This document shows positions 1 through 5,210 of a stretch of 5,265 bases of DNA, in pieces. Location: the NCBI GenBank assembly GCA_031270515.1, contig JAISXM010000092.1, positions 1 through 5,265 of the forward strand. Direction: 5' to 3'. The number at the start of each line of letters is the position of its first letter. The stretch's first letter is position 1. This DNA is from Holosporales bacterium (GTDB lineage Bacteria > Pseudomonadota > Alphaproteobacteria > BNTO01). The translations under genes were made by a program, and so were the position numbers. The notes below the pieces were generated by a model. It saw only the letters and a program-made list of their open reading frames with translations. It was not told the origin of the DNA and made no database searches.

Positions 1-294
1 AGCCCATTGGAGCCAGCGGGCCTTTTAACCGAAGTAAATTGGCGGCGCGGCTTTTTTTATGCAATTTTTGTCCCCAGTAAACGGAGACCGCCCGCCTAGA
101 AAAAATATGGTGCGCCACTCCTTTCATGTGAAACGCTAGATTTGGCGCCCTTATGGAACCCTTGTTTTGCCCTTGTCTTGCCCTTGTCTTGCCATTGTTT
201 TGTACGCATGCAGACTTCATTGTTTTTTATATTGCGTGCCGAGTTATTTGTACGCTAGCATATAAACATAGAGATTGATTTTATTAGGTGGATT
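1..294. other. Left non-coding region, no convincing gene
   Basis: I see no supportable complete gene here. Plus frame 1 is open from the window edge to a TAG at 97-99 (32 codons), and a minus-strand frame is open from an ATG at 125-127 leftward past the edge. Neither translation resembles a known family, so either could be chance or the tip of an outside gene. Structures present are a GC-rich potential stem (41-50 with 88-96, one bulge, long loop), a dyad TTTCATGTGAAA at 122-133, and four 11-bp repeats at 159-202. A TATAAA at 261-266 could be a -10 box for the Sel1 gene, but I find no good -35 at the right distance. Confidence 0.5.
159..202 (+). repeat. Four tandem 11-bp repeats upstream of the Sel1 gene
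   Basis: Four contiguous units are visible: CCCTTGTTTTG, CCCTTGTCTTG, CCCTTGTCTTG and CCATTGTTTTG. The middle two are identical and the outer ones differ by one or two bases. The array ends about 90 bp before the ATG at 295. An 11-bp period is close to one helical turn, so the units would present the same face of the DNA. That could suit a regulator, but simple slippage explains it equally well. Confidence 0.85.
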
Positions 295-1968
295 ATGCGT
301 TGTACTGTTGCTTTTTGTTGCGCGATGTTGCCGTGTATAATATGTGCTAGCGAGCCAGCGGCGTTGGACATAACACCGGATATAAAGAGGTTGAAATCTA
401 GGTTTGTAGATGTATTGAACACTAGTGCGCGCCCTCGTCATCCGTGGATGACTATACGTCGTGGTGGGTACATAGCCGTAGATCTGCAAAAATTTGCACC
501 AATATCGCGGCAGCCTGATCGCACTAGCCCTATTATGGATTTGTCCATGCATATGACCCATGGGACCTTAGCTATGGAATATAGTGATGAACATTCAAGT
601 TGGAATATCATTCCAACAAAGTTTTTTAAACAAAACTTGACGGATTTTGCTTCTTATTCAGCTCATTATGGTAAATGGAAGGTCGTAATTAATGCAATCA
701 AGCTATTTTCACGTATAGCTCACAACGATCTTCACGCGATCAATGCATTAGCTTTCCTCGTTAAAAATGGAGTATTTTTACCTAGCCGCGAGGATAGGAT
801 ATCCGCAGCCAGGCTTTTCCATTATGTAGCAGAACTAGGTAATGATCCCTGCGCACAATACAACTACGGGCTCTGCTTGGAAGCAGGTAATGGAGTTGAG
901 CAAGATAGAGAAGAAGCAGCCAAGTATTACGAGCGTAGTGCGGAGCAAGGATGTGCATTGGCGCAATTCCGCTATGGGGTCTGTTTGAGAATAGGGGTTG
1001 GACTTTCGCAACCAGATTTAGTAGGCGCGGCCCAATACGACAAATCTAGTGCTGAACAAGGAAATCCCCTAGCACAATGCGACTATGGGCGATGTTTGGA
1101 CGAAGGAACTGGAGTTGCTCAAGATGTGAAAGAAGCAGTAAGGTATTACAAGCTTAGTGCTGATCAAGGATATGACATTGCGCAATTCAACTATGGAGAA
1201 TGTTTAATCCAAGGTTTTGGTATTGAGCAAAATGAGGTTGAAGCAGTCAAATATTTAGAGCTTAGTGCGGCCAAAGGGAATGCCAAGGCGCAATTTCGCT
1301 ATGGGGAATGTTTGGAGTTAGGGAGAGGAGTGGCGCAAAATATTGCCAAAGCAGTCGAGTATTACAAGCTTAGTGCGGCCAAAGGGAATGCCAATGGGCA
1401 GTGTCGCTATGGGGTATGTTTGGAGTTTGGGAGAGGAGTGGCGCAAAATATTGCAAAAGCAGTCAAGTATTACAAGCTTAGTGCTGACCAAGGAAATGCC
1501 AATGGGCAGTGTCGCTACGGGGAATGTTTATACGAAGGGATTGGAGTCGAGCAAAATATTGCAAAAGCAGCCGAGTATTTCAGGCGTAGTGCTGACCAAG
1601 GGGATGCCGATGCGCAATTTCGTTATGGGGTATGTTTATACGAAGGTGTTGGAGTTAAGCAAGATGCAAAAAAAGCCGCCGAGTATTTCAAGCTTAGTGC
1701 TGACCAAGGGGATGCCTATGCGCAATTTCGTTATGGGGTATGTTTATACGAAGGTATTGGGGGGGCGCGAAACGAAGAAAAAGCCGCCGAGTATCTCAAG
1801 CTTAGTGCTGACCAAGGGAATGCCGATGCGCAGTGCAGCTATGGGTTCTGTTTGGAGAACGGTTTGGGAGTTGCGAAAGATAAAGCAAAAGCACGTGAGT
1901 ATTACGAGCGTAGTGCGGCCCAAGGGAATGACGGCGCGCAGTCTCGTTTAACGTATTTGGACAAATAA
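295..1968 (+). CDS. Secreted Sel1-repeat (TPR-like) protein, 557 aa
   Basis: This is a Sel1-like repeat protein (SLR family, Pfam Sel1); such helix-turn-helix solenoids act as protein-binding scaffolds. Residues 1-20 look like a signal peptide (Arg2, then a hydrophobic Cys-rich core ending CIICAS), so the protein is probably exported. Residues 25-147 match nothing I recognise. A degenerate repeat at about 148-186 leads into ten canonical repeats (187-547) and a partial cap AQSRLTYLDK. The unit is 36 residues with the pattern AQxxYGxCLxxGxGVxQ followed by KAAxYYKLSADQG. Repeat 2 has one extra residue. Every canonical repeat carries Cys in YGxCL, where many bacterial Sel1 repeats have Tyr. The wording resembles Sel1 proteins of parabasalid protists, from memory. 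The ATG at 295 follows AGGTGG (286-291). The gene is monocistronic and converges with the transporter gene. The binding partner is unknown. Confidence 0.93.
   Translation: MRCTVAFCCAMLPCIICASEPAALDITPDIKRLKSRFVDVLNTSARPRHPWMTIRRGGYIAVDLQKFAPISRQPDRTSPIMDLSMHMTHGTLAMEYSDEHSSWNIIPTKFFKQNLTDFASYSAHYGKWKVVINAIKLFSRIAHNDLHAINALAFLVKNGVFLPSREDRISAARLFHYVAELGNDPCAQYNYGLCLEAGNGVEQDREEAAKYYERSAEQGCALAQFRYGVCLRIGVGLSQPDLVGAAQYDKSSAEQGNPLAQCDYGRCLDEGTGVAQDVKEAVRYYKLSADQGYDIAQFNYGECLIQGFGIEQNEVEAVKYLELSAAKGNAKAQFRYGECLELGRGVAQNIAKAVEYYKLSAAKGNANGQCRYGVCLEFGRGVAQNIAKAVKYYKLSADQGNANGQCRYGECLYEGIGVEQNIAKAAEYFRRSADQGDADAQFRYGVCLYEGVGVKQDAKKAAEYFKLSADQGDAYAQFRYGVCLYEGIGGARNEEKAAEYLKLSADQGNADAQCSYGFCLENGLGVAKDKAKAREYYERSAAQGNDGAQSRLTYLDK
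853..1935 (+). repeat. Ten in-frame ~108-bp coding repeats (Sel1 array)
   Basis: The ten canonical Sel1 units are encoded by consecutive repeats of 108 bp (111 bp for the second). Identity is high at nucleotide level, not only in protein. Units 1288-1395 and 1396-1503 differ at only 11 of 108 positions by my count, and units 1612-1719 and 1720-1827 at about 14. The 5' units are more diverged. This points to recent duplication or gene conversion in the 3' half, and makes unit-number variation between strains likely. Confidence 0.85.
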
Positions 1969-1986
1969 TTTAAGTTGCACTACACT

Positions 1987-2075
1987 GGGGGCCCATAACA
2001 AACGATTTTGAATATCGTTGTAATACAATGATTATACGAGGATAAAAATTCAAATTGTTTTTATGGGGAGGTATA
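1987..2075 (+). repeat. Palindromic intergenic repeat, copy A
   Basis: This is the first of three copies of a structured element (see 3597-3681 and 3674-3761). The outer arms are an imperfect inverted repeat: 1992-2013 (begins CCCATAAC, ends TTTTGAAT) pairs with 2048-2068 (begins ATTCAAATTG, ends TATGGGG). Inside lies a hairpin, TCGTTGTA / TACAATGA (2015-2031), and a weaker one, TTAT / ATAA, around 2032-2045. The element sits between the convergent Sel1 and transporter genes, where it could stop transcription from either side, but no U-run follows the stem, so it is not a standard intrinsic terminator. Positions 2040-2075 match 3726-3761 of copy C at 35 of 36 bases. Confidence 0.8.
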
Positions 2076-2106
2076 CGCATTTATAAAATTTTTGTGATTG
2101 AGTTAA

Positions 2107-3522
2107 CTATTGTCCGCAGATCTTCCACCAAATCCCCCCAAAAACGATCCATATAGCAAAATATGCAAACGTAGTAATTACGCCAATACGCCACCACAGT
2201 TTTTGTCCTATATATCCTGTATTCAAGTACAGCGGACAAGATGACGAGCCATACGGCGTAACAAAACCGCAATATGCCGTAATAACAGCGAGTGTCATCC
2301 CTCCCAATTTCGCCGGGACCCCACACGCGATCAACATGCGGAAAAACGACGGGAACATCGCACACGCATGCAGCACGTTCCCGGGGACCACGTATCTCGC
2401 CATGTAGTACGTAACGGAAATAGCCGCCCACGCTAGAGGCCACGATAATCCACAGAGGCGCCTCTCTAATATGGAGGAATAATGCTGGATCAGCCCCAGG
2501 TCCGCAAGCTTCCCCGTAATCACGTTTAAAATCGACAGCCATATGCATATTCCCCATATGTCCTTAGCCCCAGTGATGTCGTCCGCGTTTAGCACGTTGG
2601 TCATTAGCAACGCGCACAGCCCCCCTAACGCGACGACCGCCGTTTGGACATGAAGGACGTCCCCAAATACCCAACCAATTAACATCCCTAAAAAGACAAA
2701 CACTGTAATGTATTCATTCTTGCTCATGGATGACATTGCGCTCAACTGCATCTCTGCAATATCTTTTGCGTGTTGAATTGTCTTTATTTGCGGAGGCGAC
2801 AGTTTATACATAATCCACGGCATATTGAGCATGCAAATCAACCCGGGAATCCCCGCCATCTTGAACCACTCCCACCAGGACACGTGCACTCCTGCGTCGG
2901 CCATGAATTTCTGACACATGGGGTTACTTGCGACTGCAGTGAGAAAGATCGCACAAGACAGCTGATTCGCATGCATCGCGCACAAGCTGAGGAACCGCCC
3001 AATTAGGCCTTCGGTGTGCGCGCTTGGGAAGCTGCCGAGCGATTCGCTTACCGACACCGTGAGTGGCAGTGTGATGCAGGAGGCCCTTGCGGTGTTGCTG
3101 GGGATCACGGCGCATAAAATAATCTCACTAAGCGTCAACCCATACGCCAAACTGAGGGAACTGTGTCCCATTTTTTTTACAAAAAAGCACGCTAAACGAT
3201 GTCCCAAGTTCGTCTTTACAAAGGCTTTGGCTGCTATTGACGTAAAAACAACCAGCCAAATTACCCCTTGCCCAAAGCATGCGAACCCTTCCGAGTACGA
3301 AAGAAGTCCGCATACCATGCACGCAAAGAAACCAAACAACGTTATGATTAGCATTGGATATGGCTGCAGCAGAACTCCAACTATGGTTGCGATAAAGACG
3401 CCGAGTAACGGGAATGCTTTTGCATCCACCCCAGGGGGCGCAGGGCAAAACGCAATTGCGACGCCAATCAAAACAATAATTACCAGCAATAAGTTGGGGC
3501 TTAATTTTCTGCCTGCTCGCAT
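2107..3522 (-). CDS. DASS-family dicarboxylate carrier (2-oxoglutarate/malate translocator-like), 471 aa
   Basis: This is an inner-membrane carrier of the divalent anion:sodium symporter family (Na_sulph_symp), in the subfamily of plant DiT1, chlamydial SodTi-type and CitT-like exchangers. Length is typical and about 11-13 hydrophobic segments span residues 11-466. The first binding motif is intact: IPSNTARA with Ser142-Asn143-Thr144. The family's LSWPLA segment (359-364) and the C-terminal TPYG...PLYLNTGY...WW...GG.WWK block (422-467) are also recognisable. The second motif, normally S-x-T-A-H, reads Gly381-Asn-Val-Leu-His385, so the Ser and Thr are absent. By family knowledge it should move 2-oxoglutarate, malate or a related dicarboxylate; exact substrate and coupling are open. 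The start follows GAGG (3529-3532) at 6 nt spacing. The gene is flanked by repeat copies A and B/C, and parts look richer in G+C than its neighbours by eye. Confidence 0.92.
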   Translation of the reverse strand: MRAGRKLSPNLLLVIIVLIGVAIAFCPAPPGVDAKAFPLLGVFIATIVGVLLQPYPMLIITLFGFFACMVCGLLSYSEGFACFGQGVIWLVVFTSIAAKAFVKTNLGHRLACFFVKKMGHSSLSLAYGLTLSEIILCAVIPSNTARASCITLPLTVSVSESLGSFPSAHTEGLIGRFLSLCAMHANQLSCAIFLTAVASNPMCQKFMADAGVHVSWWEWFKMAGIPGLICMLNMPWIMYKLSPPQIKTIQHAKDIAEMQLSAMSSMSKNEYITVFVFLGMLIGWVFGDVLHVQTAVVALGGLCALLMTNVLNADDITGAKDIWGICIWLSILNVITGKLADLGLIQHYSSILERRLCGLSWPLAWAAISVTYYMARYVVPGNVLHACAMFPSFFRMLIACGVPAKLGGMTLAVITAYCGFVTPYGSSSCPLYLNTGYIGQKLWWRIGVITTFAYFAIWIVFGGIWWKICGQ

Positions 3523-3553
3523 TTCCGTCCTCTAATTGACAAACACATTTTGC

Positions 3554-3582
3554 ATTGTCGCTAATTTGGCACGTTAGAGCAA
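3554..3582 (-). promoter_or_regulatory. Tentative promoter of the transporter gene
   Basis: Read on the minus strand, TTGCTC (3577-3582) and GACAAT (3554-3559) are 17 bp apart. They match the sigma-70 consensus at 3 and 4 of 6 positions. Transcription would start roughly 25 nt before the ATG and leave room for the GAGG site. The match is modest, and promoter-like boxes inside repeat B are an alternative source. Confidence 0.28.
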
Positions 3583-3596
3583 TCAGATCTATAGCA

Positions 3597-3681
3597 GGGG
3601 CCGTATAACAAACATTTGAATATCGTTGTAAGACAAAGTTTCGACGAAGATAAAACTTCAAATTGTTTATACCGGGTCCCC
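3597..3681 (+). repeat. Palindromic intergenic repeat, copy B
   Basis: The left arm 3597-3620 (GGGGCCGTATAAC... ending TTTGAA) is inverted to the right arm 3657-3681 (TTCAAATTG... ending GGGTCCCC), with small bulges. An inner hairpin TTGT-AAG-ACAA (3626-3636) matches copies A and C, and a second stem AAGTTT / AAACTT (3636-3641 with 3653-3658) is possible. Where copy A pairs CCAT with ATGG, this copy pairs CGTAT with ATAC(C)G, so both strands of the stem have changed together. It abuts copy C, sharing GGGTCCCC, with a period of 77 bp. Confidence 0.8.
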
Positions 3682-3761
3682 ACAACAAACAATTTGAAGT
3701 TCGTTGTCTTACAAGGCTTAAACATGGATAAAAATTCAAATTGTTTTTATGGGCAGGTATA
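3674..3761 (+). repeat. Palindromic intergenic repeat, copy C
   Basis: The left arm starts CCCACAACAAACAATTTGAA (from 3679) and the right arm is TTCAAATTGTTTTTATGGG (3735-3753). The inner hairpin is TTGT-CTT-ACAA (3704-3714). It has the same orientation as copies A and B. Its last 36 bases (3726-3761) match copy A at 35 positions, including the segment AGGTATA beyond the inverted arm, which defines the true right boundary of the unit. Confidence 0.8.
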
Positions 3762-3854
3762 TATGGGAGTCCGGTGTCGTTGAGTTGTTTGGAATATTAC
3801 AGAAGGCAATTACTCAATGCGTCAGGAACACTGTGGACGCCGAAAAATTTCTTA

Positions 3855-3883
3855 TTGACCAAGCAACGATGTTGCTATATAAA
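3855..3883 (+). promoter_or_regulatory. Sigma-70-type promoter of the LRR gene
   Basis: TTGACC (3855-3860) and TATAAA (3878-3883) are separated by exactly 17 bp, matching the housekeeping consensus at 5 of 6 positions for the -35 and 5 of 6 for the -10. The predicted start near 3890 gives a leader of about 38 nt. This is the best promoter in the window. Its spacer is almost wholly occupied by a perfect dyad, which suggests control at this step. Confidence 0.6.
3862..3876 (+). promoter_or_regulatory. Dyad AGCAAC-GAT-GTTGCT inside the promoter spacer (possible operator)
   Basis: Two perfect 6-bp half-sites flank a 3-bp spacer. The dyad starts two bases after the -35 box and ends one base before the -10 box. 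Regulators that bind between these boxes are common as repressors, and MerR-type activators also bind there, but MerR promoters usually have 19-20 bp spacers, so a repressor is likelier. No regulator gene is in the window. Confidence 0.45.
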
Positions 3884-3927
3884 TAAGAATGAAGTTTATC
3901 TATTAAGACAAGAATGGAATTAGTTGC

Positions 3928-5013
3928 ATGCGTAAAATACTAAATAAATTTTTTATATACTTTTTGTGTGGATGTGTATGCCCAATAGCAGGCCCAATAG
4001 CAGGAAGTTGTTCGAGTTCTTCATATTTACGGAATATTATTATTCCAGAGGGGACGATGGTTATTAACGAAGAGAGGTTCTTTGGGATGACAAACATTCT
4101 ATCGGTATCTACGCCGAGAAGCTTAATAAGCGTGGGTGATAGGGCGTTCGCAAATGATAAGAGTCTTACAACGTTAACGCTCTCAGATGGATTAAAAAAA
4201 ATAGGTAGAGCGGCGTTTATGAACACAGGCATGCGTAGTGTAAATATTCCTGGAAGTGTAGTTGAGATATGTGCTGCCGCGTTTCGCGATTGTCCGTTAG
4301 AATCATTCAGACTGAATGAAGGCCTGGTTAGTATTGGACCTTCTGCGTTTCAGCAGTATTTTTCGCACTTTGACGTCTCTACTAGGAGTATAGAAGAGGT
4401 AACAATTCCGACTACCGTCACTTCTATTTGGGACCGCGCATTTTATTTTGGAGGCATCCCACTCAAGGCAATAACGTTCCTTTCTGGACAAGTTGATCGA
4501 AAATTAGTCATTGGCTCTGAGTTTATAGACCCGACATACGTCGAGACTATAGTCTTTCCGAAATGTGAGTTACGTATTGACGCGTACGCATTTGCTGAAA
4601 GTCTTGCAGTCAGCTGCGGACTCCCCGGCCCCATACCCATGCTTCAACTGCATTACGTAGATCTATCACAATGCACAAAAATATCGACCATTCACTTCAC
4701 GTTCACTGGGCCTACAACCAGAATGCTAGACCCACGAGAATGGACATTTATAAGTGAAATAGAAGTAGACGTAAACAAGGATAGTCATTGTATGAGTTTT
4801 CTTTCTTCTGTGTTCCGGATATTTCCGCGCTGGCAGAGAGAAGCTGAGAAAAGATACTATGATCAACTCTATTCGGATCCAAAGCCTTATGATATACCCA
4901 GCGCAAGTTCCTGCGTTTTCCCAACTTGCAAAGTAAAGTTTGCCGAAGGAAATGTTTGGGAATACGATTCAAGGCGTTTGGATTGGAAAAAGATAGAGAG
5001 TGAACATTCCTAA
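3928..5013 (+). CDS. Exported BspA-type leucine-rich-repeat (LRR_5) protein, 361 aa
   Basis: The N-terminus MRKILNKFFIYFLCGC is a basic stretch plus hydrophobic core, so the protein is very probably exported. Cleavage could follow PIAGPIAG (19-26); LCGC (13-16) and AGSC (25-28) are only partial lipobox matches. Residues about 66-185 carry LRR_5 units with the hallmark IxxxAF: VGDRAF, IGRAAF, ICAAAF, IGPSAF and IWDRAF, alternating with strands such as LTLSDGL and VNIPGSV. A degenerate unit with YAF lies near 220. Such repeats form curved surfaces that bind proteins, and relatives include Treponema and Bacteroides BspA and the large BspA-like family of Trichomonas. Residues about 255-361 contain no repeats and I do not recognise them. 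The ATG at 3928 has only a weak ribosome site (GGA at 3916-3918) and follows an in-frame stop at 3904. It has its own promoter. Confidence 0.88.
   Translation: MRKILNKFFIYFLCGCVCPIAGPIAGSCSSSSYLRNIIIPEGTMVINEERFFGMTNILSVSTPRSLISVGDRAFANDKSLTTLTLSDGLKKIGRAAFMNTGMRSVNIPGSVVEICAAAFRDCPLESFRLNEGLVSIGPSAFQQYFSHFDVSTRSIEEVTIPTTVTSIWDRAFYFGGIPLKAITFLSGQVDRKLVIGSEFIDPTYVETIVFPKCELRIDAYAFAESLAVSCGLPGPIPMLQLHYVDLSQCTKISTIHFTFTGPTTRMLDPREWTFISEIEVDVNKDSHCMSFLSSVFRIFPRWQREAEKRYYDQLYSDPKPYDIPSASSCVFPTCKVKFAEGNVWEYDSRRLDWKKIESEHS
3981..4004 (+). repeat. 12-bp tandem duplication in the signal-peptide region
   Basis: CCCAATAGCAGG occurs twice back to back with no mismatch, encoding PIAG-PIAG at residues 19-26 of the LRR protein. 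It is in frame and lies at the likely cleavage region, so it lengthens the export signal by four residues. Confidence 0.9.
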
Positions 5014-5104
5014 AGTAATTGAATACAATATATAACGAAGCTACTTCTGTGCGTGTAGGTTCACAAGATTCGATTAAGGGGTAGTGCTCACCCAAAAACT
5101 AGTA

Positions 5105-5110
5105 TATCAT
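5105..5110 (+). promoter_or_regulatory. Possible -10 box for the tRNA genes
   Basis: TATCAT matches the -10 consensus at 5 of 6 positions and lies 16 bp before the tRNA-Lys 5' end, a normal distance for a short tRNA leader. The sequence 17 bp further upstream (TAGTGC) is a poor -35, so the call is tentative. Confidence 0.3.
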
Positions 5111-5126
5111 GAATCTATTCGTTGGA

Positions 5127-5202
<76 letters not shown>

Positions 5203-5210
5203 TCGTTTCC

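Larger units (their letters stand above)
3523..3927. other. Divergent intergenic region, 405 bp, no gene
   Basis: This region separates the leftward transporter gene from the rightward LRR gene. From left to right it holds the transporter ribosome site and a weak promoter, palindromic repeats B and C in tandem, about 95 bp without recognisable features (3762-3854), then the LRR gene promoter with an internal dyad. A 60-codon TTG-started frame (3741-3923) begins inside repeat C, lacks a ribosome site and overlaps the promoter, so I do not call it a gene. Confidence 0.7.

Noticed and set aside
159..202. CRISPR-like array
   Set aside because: The 11-bp units are contiguous with no spacers, and no cas gene is present.
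216..235. A fourth, degenerate copy of the palindromic repeat (TTCATTGTTTTTTAT)
   Set aside because: Only about 15 AT-rich bases resemble the right arm, with no matching left arm or inner hairpin.
244..561. 105-codon minus-strand frame over the Sel1 gene start
   Set aside because: It overlaps the Sel1 signal-peptide region and its ribosome site, and its translation is compositionally odd with no family resemblance.
1343..1951. 202-codon plus-strand frame inside the Sel1 gene
   Set aside because: It stays open because the 108-bp repeats are multiples of three, so any stop-free frame recurs. It has no ribosome site or independent family match.
1987..2075. Repeat A as a classical intrinsic terminator for Sel1 or the transporter
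   Set aside because: Neither direction has a U-run right after the stem. A terminator role is possible but not shown by the sequence.
2081..2557. 158-codon minus-strand frame overlapping the transporter gene
   Set aside because: It is an alternative frame of the well-supported DASS gene and has no recognisable product.
3014..3739. Open frames on both strands over the 5' half of the transporter gene
   Set aside because: They overlap the conserved DASS reading frame, and one runs through repeats B and C. They are chance frames in the coding sequence.
3741..3923. 60-codon TTG-started frame before the LRR gene
   Set aside because: It starts inside repeat C without a ribosome site and covers the LRR promoter. 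The same first residues arise from the equivalent part of repeat A.
5079..5098. Possible terminator after the LRR gene (GGGT / ACCC stem)
   Set aside because: The stem is only four pairs and is followed by A residues, not T, on the LRR transcript.
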